From positions 1-64,000 of the forward strand of contig DAOTTU010000066.1 of the NCBI GenBank assembly GCA_034437655.1: a DNA stretch of 64,000 nt, written 5' to 3'. The notes beneath the pieces were generated by a model that was not told the origin of the DNA, did not search any database, and saw nothing but the letters and a program-made list of their open reading frames with translations. Below, one piece after another: positions 8,028 through 18,450 of the stretch (position 1 is its first letter; every line of letters begins with the position of its first letter). The position numbers and the translations under genes are program-made. This DNA is from J027 sp034437655 (GTDB lineage: Bacteria > Chloroflexota > Anaerolineae > Aggregatilineales > J027).

Positions 8028-9671
8028 ATGGTGTTTGAAGACAAAATTTTCTGGGTTCACTGGAAGGGTGATAAAGTTCCAGAAGACAACAGAACCGACT
8101 TCATCCGCAACATCAAACGGCGCACGCCCAACGTCAGCGGTGTTGCTATCAAAACCAGTAACGGGCAATTCTGGCAAGGCGCTACTGATAGCAACGACGC
8201 GATGGCCATCAATGGACCTGAGGATGTCGGCCGTTGGGCACGTGAACTGGCACGCAATGGCTTGCAAACTTATATCTGGACGGTGGTGCGCGGTGATGAT
8301 ATTGCCCAGGAAGCACGCGTAACCGTCGAAGCAGCACGCGCCCCCGGTGTCCGGGCACTGATCCTCGACGTTGAAGCCGGGCCAGCCTACTTTGGGGGAC
8401 GCAGCGCCGCCGATGCACGCAGCCTGATCAATCGTATCCGCAACGCTTCCCCACATGGCATGCATATTGCGCTCAACTTTGACGCACGCGGTTCACACCC
8501 GCGCACTATCCACATTGACGAATGGCTGCCCCATGTCGATAGCCTGCACCCGATGGTCTATCACTGGCACTTCAGCAGCGGCACACGCCCCCCCGAAACT
8601 TACCTGGAAGAAGCCTTCCGTGTTTGTCGGCAGTGGGGCAAGCCGATTGTGCCCATGCTGCAAACGTACGCAGACCCTGCCTCCGAGACAGACCCACCAG
8701 CCCACCATGTCTACAACAGCGGTATCTATTCATTTCAGCTTGGTGCGGCTGGCATTAGCTATTTCCGCATTGGCTCAGAAATTCCCGAGCATCATGAAGC
8801 CATCGCACGAATTGACCCTGAGAACATCCCCGAAGACGAATTTGAAAATGCCGAAACCCGTACTTTCATGGTCGCGACGCTGGCGCTCAACGTGCGTAGC
8901 GATCCCGAAGTTGACGCCCGCACCCTGATACCTTCCGCACAACTTAACCGTGGTGACCAGATTGAAGTTTTAGAAGACTCCCGTACTGAAGCGGCTGGCT
9001 TTGTGTGGTGGGAACATCGGGCTGGCTGGTCTGCGGAAAAAACTGTTGACGAGGGCGAAATCTACCTGATTGACCTCGACGCCGACCTGCCGCCGCCAGA
9101 CTTCATCTTCGAGCGCTCACCGGTTGACCTCGATGCCTTGCAGTGGTTCTATTATTACGGCAACACCGTCTACGCCTTCATCAACGGCAGCCGGGCCGAC
9201 CACGGTTACGACAATTACAGCCAGGGCTTGCACGGTGGGCTGGACTATGGGCACCGCGGCGATGTCGAAGTACCCATTTTTGCAGGGGTGCATGGCACGT
9301 TGCAGTATAGTGGCAATCAGCGGGCGTTCCGTCCCAACCGTGTTGATGTCAAAGTCGGGAACTACACCATTATCTATGGACATGTCGCCCGTCCCATCGC
9401 ACAGCCCATCGGGTCAGCTATCCGGCCAGACACGATTGTTGGATTCATGGATCGTAACGCACAACACATGCACCTGGAGATCCGCAAGGGCATTCACATC
9501 GTCAACCCGATGTTGTATCTGCCCGAAGTGCAGCGCGACAAAATTCTGGAAGACCACCCACCAACCGGAAATTTCGGCTTTTACAGCAGCACCGCCTGGC
9601 AACGCTGGCTGACACCCTATGACCAGCCGACCATTGTGTTAGGTGGGCCGGTGATTGGGCCAAAAGCCTAG
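8028..9671 (+). CDS. TIM-barrel glycosidase-like, SH3b and M23-like fusion protein
   Basis: Three modules sit in 547 residues. Residues about 8-260 look like a glycoside-hydrolase-type TIM barrel (LILDVEAGPAYFGG and later ALNFD, both strand ends with acidic residues). Residues about 278-345 are an SH3b domain (LALNVRSDPEVDARTL). Residues about 395-495 form an M23/LytM-like domain with H402 and D406 (LHGGLDYGH), H452 (YGHVA) and H480-x-H482 (QHMHLEI), the pattern of zinc ligands. A role in peptidoglycan or polysaccharide turnover is inferred. Oddly, no signal peptide or membrane segment is seen, so export would need another route or it acts inside the cell. Confidence 0.65.
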   Translation: MVFEDKIFWVHWKGDKVPEDNRTDFIRNIKRRTPNVSGVAIKTSNGQFWQGATDSNDAMAINGPEDVGRWARELARNGLQTYIWTVVRGDDIAQEARVTVEAARAPGVRALILDVEAGPAYFGGRSAADARSLINRIRNASPHGMHIALNFDARGSHPRTIHIDEWLPHVDSLHPMVYHWHFSSGTRPPETYLEEAFRVCRQWGKPIVPMLQTYADPASETDPPAHHVYNSGIYSFQLGAAGISYFRIGSEIPEHHEAIARIDPENIPEDEFENAETRTFMVATLALNVRSDPEVDARTLIPSAQLNRGDQIEVLEDSRTEAAGFVWWEHRAGWSAEKTVDEGEIYLIDLDADLPPPDFIFERSPVDLDALQWFYYYGNTVYAFINGSRADHGYDNYSQGLHGGLDYGHRGDVEVPIFAGVHGTLQYSGNQRAFRPNRVDVKVGNYTIIYGHVARPIAQPIGSAIRPDTIVGFMDRNAQHMHLEIRKGIHIVNPMLYLPEVQRDKILEDHPPTGNFGFYSSTAWQRWLTPYDQPTIVLGGPVIGPKA

Positions 9672-9808
9672 CACCATCGCGCCGGAAGGCGAGCATCATG
9701 CCATAGTTGCTAAATCAACGGGGAAAAGTTGCTTGGCCATGTGCAAAGACACGCTAAGATAGGGGAAGTTTCTGTCCCGCAACACCTATTCTGGAGTATG
9801 CACTGCAT

Positions 9809-10801
9809 ATGCCATACCAACTTTGTCCCCATTGTGGCGCAAACCGCGAAGGTATGCTTGACAGCATCCCTTGCTGGCGTTGCAAGCGCTTGCCACATAC
9901 CGCCGTGGAACAAACCAACCAGCAGCCACTGGCCGAACCCACCATTGAACAAAAACGCCCGCAGTCGCAGCCAGAAGTTGGCACGGGCGCAGGTTATAAT
10001 TACGAACAGTTCCAGCAAGCACGGCACTACATCCCGCTCTGGCTATGGTTCACAGGCACAGTCGGCATACTGTTGCTATGTGGGCTGGTACTGGGTGGCG
10101 CTGCACTGTTTTTGACAGCCGAAGAAGACACACCCGCCGACGACACCGTTGCGCAGTCGGATTCGCCAATGGCCACCCTGCCCAACACCGCCACCAGCGC
10201 CGCGACATCAGGCACAGCAAACAACGTAGCGACCACCCCTGCCCCCTCTGCAACTGGAATAACACCATCTTTCAGTGGGTCAGGTCAAACGTCAACAGAA
10301 CAGAACCGCACAACCACGCCACCGCTCGCCACCAATACACTGCCGCCAAATCCTGCCAACACATCTGCCCCCGATACAACCACACAGAATGCTGCACCGG
10401 GTGCTTTTGGCGATGCGGTCGATAATGCGGGGGGTGCTGCGCCAGCACAGGTAAACGGTAACGGCAACCCGACCGACCTCCCCGCGCCAACGGCTGCCCC
10501 CTCACAAACGCCAACCATTGCCCCTACCCTGACCCCGATTATATGCCCGGGGACGGTACTGCCACGCCTGAGCAATGGTGACACCGCCGAAGTCGTGATC
10601 GGGAATACGATTCGTGTACGCGACACCGCCGGGCTGGCCGGTAGTGTGGTAATGAACATTGGCACCGGTGACAGCGTAAGCATAACAGGCAATCCGATTT
10701 GCACAGATGGGTATTTGTGGTGGCCAGTCACCATGAGCGATGGTCAGCGTGGCTGGGTCGCAGAAGGCAGCAATACGCAATACTTCCTTGAACCGCGCTG
10801 A
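9809..10801 (+). CDS. Zinc-ribbon membrane protein with extracytoplasmic SH3b domain
   Basis: The 330-residue protein starts with a zinc ribbon (LCPHCG at residues 5-10 and PCWRCK at about 21-26). It then has a charged stretch, one membrane segment at about 75-103, a long Thr/Ala/Pro linker and a C-terminal SH3b-like domain (RVRDTAGLAGSVVMNIG) ending near the stop. The topology implied is ribbon inside, SH3b outside. GGAG precedes the start ATG. Function is unknown; this layout is common in Chloroflexota, where such proteins are probably surface-anchored binding proteins. Confidence 0.7.
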   Translation: MPYQLCPHCGANREGMLDSIPCWRCKRLPHTAVEQTNQQPLAEPTIEQKRPQSQPEVGTGAGYNYEQFQQARHYIPLWLWFTGTVGILLLCGLVLGGAALFLTAEEDTPADDTVAQSDSPMATLPNTATSAATSGTANNVATTPAPSATGITPSFSGSGQTSTEQNRTTTPPLATNTLPPNPANTSAPDTTTQNAAPGAFGDAVDNAGGAAPAQVNGNGNPTDLPAPTAAPSQTPTIAPTLTPIICPGTVLPRLSNGDTAEVVIGNTIRVRDTAGLAGSVVMNIGTGDSVSITGNPICTDGYLWWPVTMSDGQRGWVAEGSNTQYFLEPR

Positions 10802-10870
10802 GTCCGTCTGTAGAATATCGCTTTGCTTTTCGGGAATCGTATGTTCTTGATTTAGGGAAAAAATAACCTT

Positions 10871-12160
10871 ATGACGAGTCGATTTAAAACGTGGTCAGTG
10901 TTTGCAACATTGACCGTCATCATGCTGGGTATTCTGGTCGCGTGCGATGCTCGGCCAGAACCAGAAATTCAGAGTAACACTCGCCCAACGACGCAAGCCG
11001 CCCAGACTAATATCGCGCTGACCGATGCCCCACCGACGGCCGGCCCGAGCCCAACGCCCACGCTAACCTCAACGCCTTATCAAACGGCTACCCCTTTTCC
11101 AGAATCCGACCCTGATGCTGTGGTGGCCACCATTGGTGACCGTGAGATCACGCTGGCCGAGTATCAGGCACGGGTCCGTTATGAGCGCTGGCTGCCGCTG
11201 TACGGGTTAGCACGCAATATTGACACCATCGGCACCCGTATTCTGGACCTCACTTTGCCAGAAAACTCGAACACAGTCGCCCTGCTGCGTACGATCAATG
11301 AAGACCCGGAATCCTTCGGCGCACAGGTGATGAACGTGATCCTGATTGAACAGGTTGTCTTGCAAGAGGCCGCCCGCCGTGACCTCGAAATCATCCAGAC
11401 CTTCTACGATGGTCGTATTGCGGCTCGGATCGGCGTGCAGTTGGGACCCAATGGTGTGCGCCCCGCTGGTTGGGACGAAGCCTATGATATATTTATCGCT
11501 GATATGGAACTCTATACGGGTATGAGTGAAGGCCAGTTCCTCGAAATCATGCGCGGGTTGACCTTTTACGAACAACTGGCGGAGATCATCGGCGATCAAG
11601 CCCCGATTGAAGACTATCAGGTTGGGGAACTGCCCACCGCCATCACCGTTCAGGACATTACGCTCAATAGTCAGGAAGACGCGCTTGAAGCCATTGAACT
11701 GCTCGACGGTGGCGCAACCTTGACCTCGCTCGAACGGCGTTTCGGCGTCCTTGGTCAAAGTGAAGACAACCGTCGCGTAACACGTGGTACAGAAGGGTTC
11801 CCTGAAACCGTTATCGACGCCATCTTCGACGCTGAAATTGGCGACGTTGTAGGGCCCTTCCCCATCACAGAGGGCTGGTATGTGGCAGTTGTGTTGGAAG
11901 AAGAACTTGACATTCTGGAACCGGCCGACATCGCGCAGATTGAAGAAGATTTCTACGTAGACTGGATCAATGCGCAGGTTGACGACCCGGAACTCGTCAC
12001 AACCGACGAACTCTGGCGCGACTTTGTGCCCACCGATCCGCTACCGCAAGATGTCTCGCCGATGATGCGCAGCGAGAACTTTATCGTGCCGACCGACCCC
12101 TTCCTCGCGCAGGGTATCACTTCAACGCCGATTCCGATCAGCGATTTCCTGGACGACTAA
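10871..12160 (+). CDS. Lipoprotein peptidyl-prolyl isomerase (SurA/PrsA-like)
   Basis: A 429-residue exported foldase. The signal peptide ends in a lipobox (ILVAC), so it is lipid-anchored outside the membrane. After a Thr/Pro linker comes the SurA/PrsA-type N-terminal chaperone segment (VVATIGDREITLAEYQARV). A parvulin-like PPIase domain occupies about residues 250-345, ending in the typical EIGDVVGPFPITEGWYV. It should help fold secreted proteins by cis-trans isomerisation of prolyl bonds. AGGGAA lies upstream of the ATG. Confidence 0.85.
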   Translation: MTSRFKTWSVFATLTVIMLGILVACDARPEPEIQSNTRPTTQAAQTNIALTDAPPTAGPSPTPTLTSTPYQTATPFPESDPDAVVATIGDREITLAEYQARVRYERWLPLYGLARNIDTIGTRILDLTLPENSNTVALLRTINEDPESFGAQVMNVILIEQVVLQEAARRDLEIIQTFYDGRIAARIGVQLGPNGVRPAGWDEAYDIFIADMELYTGMSEGQFLEIMRGLTFYEQLAEIIGDQAPIEDYQVGELPTAITVQDITLNSQEDALEAIELLDGGATLTSLERRFGVLGQSEDNRRVTRGTEGFPETVIDAIFDAEIGDVVGPFPITEGWYVAVVLEEELDILEPADIAQIEEDFYVDWINAQVDDPELVTTDELWRDFVPTDPLPQDVSPMMRSENFIVPTDPFLAQGITSTPIPISDFLDD

Positions 12161-12199
12161 CAGCCCTCGCGTTCAGGGCATGGCCACCACACCTGCCGG

Positions 12200-12904
12200 T
12201 CATTTGCGGCCGGCGGGGGTGCTATGCGTGGCGATGAGCGGCATCACAGCGTGGAAATCTTCGGCTTGTAGCTCGGCACCGTCAAAAAAACGCTGGCCTT
12301 CAATTTTGCGATAGCGTTCCTGGCGGGCGGCTTCGCGAGGGTCTGCTTTCTGGAGTTCTTCGCGTTCTTTGCGTGGTAGCAACTTCACAAAACGCTCGTC
12401 GAACTCCGGTAAGGTAGCCGCATTTTCTGGTGAGAGAAAGGTATACAAAAGAACCTCATCATCGCCCTGGCGCATCTGCACAGCAACACAATACCAGCCT
12501 TTACGCACACGGGACTTTCCTGTTCCAACTACCCAATAGTAGGGAAAGCTCGTCAGTTCATCAGCCCAGCGGATCGCCGTTTCTTGCTGTTTGCCGCCGC
12601 GCGTGTCATGCAATGTCAGGGACTCGGTGCTGACAGTGAGGTGGCGGCCGCTCGACCAGCGCGGTTTAATCACCCGTTCACCCAGTTGAAGCATCAACGC
12701 CATTCCGACCACAGCAAACCCAACTGAAAAACACAGCGTGCCAAGCGACTCATCAATTGAAACGGCCACAATGCGACCGAGTACAAAGCCAGCACCAAGC
12801 CCAACGATAGCCAGAAACGGGATTAACAAACGGATGCCGAGATGCTCAACATCCACGGGGATATGGCGTGGGGTGGTGTCAAAAGGTGAAATCTCAGCTT
12901 GCAT
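12200..12904 (-). CDS. Two-helix membrane protein of unknown function
   Basis: I do not recognise a family. From the preferred ATG at 12902-12904 the product is 234 residues with two membrane helices near the N-terminus (about 24-48 and 57-78), followed by a cytosolic part with PH-like beta character and a charged C-terminal helix rich in Arg and Glu. The frame is open to an ATG at 12967 (255 residues), but those extra residues look unlike a leader. It is divergent from tilS and convergent with the foldase gene. Confidence 0.6.
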   Translation of the reverse strand: MQAEISPFDTTPRHIPVDVEHLGIRLLIPFLAIVGLGAGFVLGRIVAVSIDESLGTLCFSVGFAVVGMALMLQLGERVIKPRWSSGRHLTVSTESLTLHDTRGGKQQETAIRWADELTSFPYYWVVGTGKSRVRKGWYCVAVQMRQGDDEVLLYTFLSPENAATLPEFDERFVKLLPRKEREELQKADPREAARQERYRKIEGQRFFDGAELQAEDFHAVMPLIATHSTPAGRK

Positions 12905-13034
12905 GACAATAATTGCTTTCTCTCTGCTCCAAACTGCGCCCCATTCTAACATAAAGTGCTTGCACATCTTTGGGGGTCATCTAAAATTAAAAACCAATCT
13001 GATACCTGTCCTGCTCAGCCTGTGAAACGAGCCG

Positions 13035-14624
13035 ATGCTTATGTCTTCAGCGCCACAAGAAACCCTCCTTGAACAATGCCGCACCTTATGTGTAACTCAC
13101 GAACTGATCTCGCCAGAAAGTCGTGTTGTGGTTGCTGTTTCTGGCGGTGCAGATTCCGTCGCGCTCTTGCATGTCCTACACACCCTGCAAGATACACTTG
13201 GCTGCACAATCCACGTTGCAACGCTGGACCACGGTTTGCGCGGAGAAACAGGTGCGGCCGATGCGGATTTCGTGGCAACGCTTGCGGGCAGTTGGGGTCT
13301 AGGTTGTACGCGCACGACGATTAACGTACCAATCATTATGGATGAACATGGACTGGGTGTTGAAGCAGCAGCACGACTGGCGCGCTATACATTCCTGCTT
13401 GGGGTCGCACTGGAACAAGACGCAGATTACATTGCGCTGGCCCATCATCAACAGGATCAGGCCGAAACCATTCTGATGAACATCATACGCGGGAGTGGGC
13501 TAGATGGCCTGAGCGGCATGGCGTTGCAAACCCCACTCACAGAGGCGCACCTCTTGCCCGACTGGGAAACAGTCATACCCGACGATCACGACGACTTCTT
13601 GCCAGACGACATCACGTTGATTCGGCCGCTACTCCATACGCCGCAGCATCATATTCTGGCGTACGTGCAGGCGCACGAACTGAACTATCGCGACGACATC
13701 AGCAATCAAGACACCACGCGGCTTCGTAACGCTATCCGCCACGAACTGCTACCACAACTGCGTGACTACAACGCCAACATGGACACCGCATTAGCACGCC
13801 TCGCCGATACCGTCAGCCATGATTTACAGGTGTTGACCACCAGCGTTGAACAGGTAGCGGCCGTGGTGCTGGAATGGACTGAAACCCAACCCATTGACGC
13901 TAACGACGAACCCGGCGAAGCCGTTTTTGTAGACAGAACCGCGTTTGGCGAACAACCAATTGCGCTTCAACGACGTTTAATCCGTAAAATTATCATGGAA
14001 CTGTGGCCGGGTGCGCAGGACATCGCTTTTGATCTGGTCGAATCTGCCCGCACGTTGATCCTCACCGGGCGCACCAGCACCAGCCAGTCGTTATACGATG
14101 ATATTAGGCTCCAGGTCGGTTACGATGAAGTCATCATTGGCTATGGGGGGGCACCTGTTTATCCCGCAAACCTACCAGCACTCGCCACAGGTCAACACCG
14201 GGTACTCACACTGGATGATGAACAGGCACCGTTCAAACTCGGCAAACTGGAACTTATTATGTATTGGGTGATTGAGGGACGTTCCACGGATTTACGGCCA
14301 CCCACCCCGCTCGAAGTCACGCTGGCCATTCCAGAAGACGCAACACTGGCACTGCGTACGTGGGAACACGGCGACCGCTTTTGTCCATTGGGGATGGGCG
14401 GGAAGTCGCAAAAGCTCTCGGATGTGTTTGTGAATGCCAAGGTGCCCGTCTACTACCGGGACCAGGTACCGCTATTGACCATTAACGACGAAATCGCGTG
14501 GATTCTTGCACCGACAGCCAGTGGCCCTGTCTCCAAGATCGCCAACACCTTCGCCGTACGCAGTCAACAGGACGCCATGTTGCGCCTGCGCTGGCAGCGT
14601 CCCACTATGCTACCCGTCACCTGA
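13035..14624 (+). CDS. tilS: tRNA(Ile)-lysidine synthase
   Basis: TilS uses ATP to attach lysine to C34 of tRNA-Ile(CAU), which changes its codon from AUG to AUA; it is usually essential. The PP-loop SGGADS is at residues 36-41 in VVVAVSGGADSVALLHVL. The N-terminal ATPase domain continues with the family pattern HHQQDQAETILMNIIRGSG. The C-terminal TilS domain shows GDRFCPLGMGGKSQKLSDVF. At 529 residues it is at the long end for the family but has all domains. It ends one base before the convergent addA stop. Confidence 0.95.
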   Translation: MLMSSAPQETLLEQCRTLCVTHELISPESRVVVAVSGGADSVALLHVLHTLQDTLGCTIHVATLDHGLRGETGAADADFVATLAGSWGLGCTRTTINVPIIMDEHGLGVEAAARLARYTFLLGVALEQDADYIALAHHQQDQAETILMNIIRGSGLDGLSGMALQTPLTEAHLLPDWETVIPDDHDDFLPDDITLIRPLLHTPQHHILAYVQAHELNYRDDISNQDTTRLRNAIRHELLPQLRDYNANMDTALARLADTVSHDLQVLTTSVEQVAAVVLEWTETQPIDANDEPGEAVFVDRTAFGEQPIALQRRLIRKIIMELWPGAQDIAFDLVESARTLILTGRTSTSQSLYDDIRLQVGYDEVIIGYGGAPVYPANLPALATGQHRVLTLDDEQAPFKLGKLELIMYWVIEGRSTDLRPPTPLEVTLAIPEDATLALRTWEHGDRFCPLGMGGKSQKLSDVFVNAKVPVYYRDQVPLLTINDEIAWILAPTASGPVSKIANTFAVRSQQDAMLRLRWQRPTMLPVT

Positions 14625-14625
14625 A

Positions 14626-17600
14626 CTACGTTTCGTTCAGGGCTTCTTCAAGCTCGGCGTCAAGGGTATCCATGGCCGCCCGCCAACGGTCTTCGGCAAT
14701 CGGCACCAGACGGTTATTGTGCAAAAAATAGATCGCCACACTCGGAACTTCGCCAGTTTGGGCTTCAATTGCCAGCGCATAGGCTCCCATCTGATAGACA
14801 TAGCGTTCAGCGTAGTTGTTCAGCGACATGTCTTTTGCAGGTCGGCCTGATTTGTAATCAATGACATGCCATTGACCCTTCGCGTAAAACAGCAGATCAA
14901 TAATGCCGTGAATCACATAGCGGCCAAACTCCAACACAAAAGCGATTTCGCGGTGTACCTGATCAGCCGCGTCAAGTTGTGCCGCCAGCGTGCTGTTTTC
15001 ATAGCGATGGAGGGTGGTGATGGCATTTTTCACAATGCGATTACGGGTCCGTTCATCACCAATACCCTGCTCCCACACGTAAGCAGCCAACACATCGTAT
15101 ACCGTCTGTTTGTCATGCTTGCGCGGCAATATATCAAGCTGTAGGGCATGGTGGAGCGTGTTGCCCTGTACGGTGTAAACGCGGCGTTGACGGGTTTCCG
15201 CAGGTGAGAGCGGCATCACCGGGCCCGGCAAGTTACTCAACACACGCAGGCGGAATTCCTGGCGGGCGTCGGCTTCAGGGTTTTCAAAGCGGATGCGGCC
15301 GAAGCGCTCTAAATCCGTCGCCGGAACGTGGAGCCGTTCGCCGGGGATGTCGATGCGAGGTGTGCCCAGTAGCGGCGGCGGGCTGGGTATAACATCATCC
15401 GCATAGATGGGCGTTTCTGTTAATGCGGTGGTAGTGTCTGTGCCCACCGTCGCTGAATCAGGCAACTGCGCAGCGACTTCAGTGCAAATAAGTGCCGCAT
15501 TGCCCCATTCGTAGCGTGCAACAGTCTGTCCGGGAATTAGCGTATCTTCAAAGGGGTAATGCTCCGTTGTAAGTGCCGCACGAAGCTGCCCCAGCCAGCC
15601 TTTGCCCGGTTTATCTTCGCCAGTCAGCAGCAGCGTATCTTCAGCGCGCGTCATCGCAACATATAGCAGACGTCGTCTTTCGTAGTCGTCGCGTGCAGTT
15701 GTGTTGTTCATGGCAAGCTGGTAGGGCGTCGGTTCGAGTGTCTCGCCGTCTGGCTGTAGAATTTTGCAAACCGAGCCCAGTTGTGGGTCAACAAACAGCG
15801 TCGGCTTGGTCGCGTTGCGTGTGCGGGCAGACTGAGGGACGATCACAATCGGAAATTCGAGGCCTTTGCTTTTATGAACCGTCATCAATTGCACGACGTT
15901 TTCGGTTTCAAGCGTCGCTTCGCCTTCCCGTGCTTCGACAGCAACCAGATTACGCAACCGCAACGTAAAGTCCGACAGGCTAATCTGTTCACTGTCACGC
16001 GCCACACTCAGTAATTTACGGACATTCGCCCGCCGCCGCTCACCGTTTGGCAAACCAACCAGCACTGCCTCAAAGCCAGTTTCTTCAAGCGCTGCCTGCA
16101 ATAGCTCCGCAATAGTCACCCGGCCGGCAAGTTGGTGCAGCTCTGGCAACACCGCCTGCGCAAAAGCAATACTGGCGCGGTCTTCTTCTGTTTCGATGGG
16201 CGGCCAGGTGTCATCGAGGTCGGTTGCCATCAATGCCTCCCACAATGGGAGTAGCTTGTCGTCGCGTTTACGGAGCCGCAGGGCAAACAGCGCGTCATCA
16301 CTGAGGCCAAACATCGGGGAACGCAGCACCGTTGCCAGCGCGAGATTGTCCGCTGGCCGATGCAACACCGCCAGTAGTTTCATAATGTCCCAGACTTCTT
16401 GTCGATCAAAGTAGCCACGCCCGGCTACTGTAACATAAGGAATACCTGCCGCCTGCAAGCTGTCTTCATAGACACCAACGTGGGTCATGGACTGGAACAG
16501 CAGTGCAATATCACCATAATTTGCTGTGCCAGACGCCACCTGTTGTTCAATAAACGTGGCAATCTGTTGCGCTTCGTAGGCACGTATCACATCGGCGTTG
16601 ATCTTTTTATAGTCAGGATCGTCCTTATCCGGCTTCGTAAGGATATGTAGCGCTAACGGCGTTTCGTGCTGGAGTTCGGGCGGCCGGTTTGCAGACATGG
16701 ATGCGTAGCCAACACTATAGGCACCCATTGGGGCATCGTCTTGGCGTTGGAGTATGTGTCGAAAGACGTCATTAAACATCCCTACCAGATACGGATGACT
16801 CCGAAAAGATTTCGTCAGCGCAAGGCTCTGCCCCCCTGTCGCCAGGATTTCGCGCTGCACCCGGTCAAACACACTGACATCTGCACCTCGGAAAGCGTAA
16901 ATGCTCTGTTTGGGGTCACCAACCACAAACAAGCGTCCGGGCGTGGCAGTGCCTGTGTATGGGTCAATGCCGGCCAGCGCATAGACAATGCGCCGCTGAT
17001 TGTCGTTGGTGTCCTGGAATTCATCGACCATAATGTGCTTGAATTCACCCGTGTCAGGGTCAGCATAGCGGGCTGCGACGTGTGGAAAGGCTTCGAGCAA
17101 GTCGGCCGTGCGTTCTTCAAGATCGTCGAAGTCGAGCGTGTTCTGCTCATCTTTAAGGGTTTCATAGTGTCGATGCACCACTGCGATCACGTCTCGCCAC
17201 GCCAGCAGCAGTTCCGCGCCCTGTTCACTGATGGCCCCCGGTGGCGGTAGCATCTGGCTCAAAAAAGCGTTAAGGGTGTCGCGAATCGCTTCTAGTTGCG
17301 CTTTCGACTCGGCCCAGTGTTCGCCCCAAACTGCCTCGCGCCCGCCCCGCAGATTGATCACCTTCACCATAGCTTCGGCCGCTTCTCGAACACTCGCCGG
17401 GTCGTCGCTGTGCAATAGCTTGTGTGTGTGTTGTAGCACGGCGCCCCACACATCACGGCGCTTATCGCCCTGTAAATGGGGACCGTCAACAATTTCGATC
17501 CATCCAAGGGCTGCATGGAGTGTTGGGTTTTCCTGCAAGGCTTGCGCCTGCTGCTGGCTCTGGGCAGACCATGCTGCCTGCCATTTTGCAAGGAGGTCGT

Positions 17601-18177
17601 CAGCCATCTGGTTTTCTAATGTCGCCAACAGCGACTTGGCCGCGCTACGAGCAGCATACTCTGCCAACACCGCCTGTAAAGTTCGTACTTCGTAAACGCT
17701 CAGCAACGCCACAATCGCTGGCTGTTGGTCATCAAGCAATGCAGCAATCGACGCTTCAACCGCCTCATTTTTCAACAACTGCGCATCGACTTCATCCAGG
17801 ACGGTGAACCCGGGGTCAAGTTGCGCCTCAACCGGGTTGGCGCGTAAAATCTGAGTACATAAACGGTGAATGGTGCTAATTCGAGCTGCATCCAGCAAGG
17901 TCTGTTGCTGTTGCCAGAAAGCGCGGTCCTCGGTGCTAGCCGCGTGCTGAGTACGCTGGATGATGTTCGTACGCACACGGTCGCGCATTTCACGGGCGGC
18001 TTTTTCGGTAAACGTAATGGCCACAATCATCGGCAAGCGCCAGCCGCGGTTGGCGTCCAGCAACGTCGTGAAGCGTTCGACAAGCACCCGGGTTTTACCT
18101 GTCCCGGCACCTGCGGTGACAATTAAGTTTTTATCATGAATGTAAATGGCATCATATTGCTCGGGGGTAGCTTGCAT
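14626..18177 (-). CDS. addA: AddA-type ATP-dependent helicase/nuclease
   Basis: This 1183-residue protein combines a UvrD-type superfamily 1 helicase with a C-terminal PD-(D/E)xK nuclease, as in AddA. Visible are Walker A (AGAGTGKT, 22-29), the VDEFQDTND motif II, VVGDPKQSIYAFRGAD, the VHKSKGLEFPIV motif, and near the end GIIDLLFY followed by HVIDYKSGRP, the nuclease core. With AddB it resects double-strand breaks for recombination. Normally addB sits directly upstream; here the AddB-like gene is at 41.5-44.8 kb on the other strand. addA is transcribed alone, divergent from the V4R gene. Confidence 0.92.
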   Translation of the reverse strand: MQATPEQYDAIYIHDKNLIVTAGAGTGKTRVLVERFTTLLDANRGWRLPMIVAITFTEKAAREMRDRVRTNIIQRTQHAASTEDRAFWQQQQTLLDAARISTIHRLCTQILRANPVEAQLDPGFTVLDEVDAQLLKNEAVEASIAALLDDQQPAIVALLSVYEVRTLQAVLAEYAARSAAKSLLATLENQMADDLLAKWQAAWSAQSQQQAQALQENPTLHAALGWIEIVDGPHLQGDKRRDVWGAVLQHTHKLLHSDDPASVREAAEAMVKVINLRGGREAVWGEHWAESKAQLEAIRDTLNAFLSQMLPPPGAISEQGAELLLAWRDVIAVVHRHYETLKDEQNTLDFDDLEERTADLLEAFPHVAARYADPDTGEFKHIMVDEFQDTNDNQRRIVYALAGIDPYTGTATPGRLFVVGDPKQSIYAFRGADVSVFDRVQREILATGGQSLALTKSFRSHPYLVGMFNDVFRHILQRQDDAPMGAYSVGYASMSANRPPELQHETPLALHILTKPDKDDPDYKKINADVIRAYEAQQIATFIEQQVASGTANYGDIALLFQSMTHVGVYEDSLQAAGIPYVTVAGRGYFDRQEVWDIMKLLAVLHRPADNLALATVLRSPMFGLSDDALFALRLRKRDDKLLPLWEALMATDLDDTWPPIETEEDRASIAFAQAVLPELHQLAGRVTIAELLQAALEETGFEAVLVGLPNGERRRANVRKLLSVARDSEQISLSDFTLRLRNLVAVEAREGEATLETENVVQLMTVHKSKGLEFPIVIVPQSARTRNATKPTLFVDPQLGSVCKILQPDGETLEPTPYQLAMNNTTARDDYERRRLLYVAMTRAEDTLLLTGEDKPGKGWLGQLRAALTTEHYPFEDTLIPGQTVARYEWGNAALICTEVAAQLPDSATVGTDTTTALTETPIYADDVIPSPPPLLGTPRIDIPGERLHVPATDLERFGRIRFENPEADARQEFRLRVLSNLPGPVMPLSPAETRQRRVYTVQGNTLHHALQLDILPRKHDKQTVYDVLAAYVWEQGIGDERTRNRIVKNAITTLHRYENSTLAAQLDAADQVHREIAFVLEFGRYVIHGIIDLLFYAKGQWHVIDYKSGRPAKDMSLNNYAERYVYQMGAYALAIEAQTGEVPSVAIYFLHNNRLVPIAEDRWRAAMDTLDAELEEALNET

Positions 18178-18450
18178 AAGTTAAACACCGCTCATTTGCT
18201 TGCTTGCAGAGACGTCTTGCATTATACTTCGGTCGCTGTGTACTACCTAGCACGCATTTTGCAATTGCTCAGTGTTCTTGCTATGCTTATAAGCGGTCGA
18301 CTTGATGCACAGCATTGCTTCGTGACAAGCATAAAATCTTGAATTATACTGGACGTGGCTGGGAACATCGGTCAAACGACTTAAACGACGTTGAAGATCA
18401 TTTGCGCTGATGCCGAACCACCTTACCGGAATCGAAGGAGCAGAGGCAGA

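Noticed and set aside
12161..12199. Short inverted repeats near the end of the foldase gene (GCCCT/AGGGC and CCGGTC/GGCCGG)
   Set aside because: Stems are short, overlap the convergent gene's stop region and lack a T tract.
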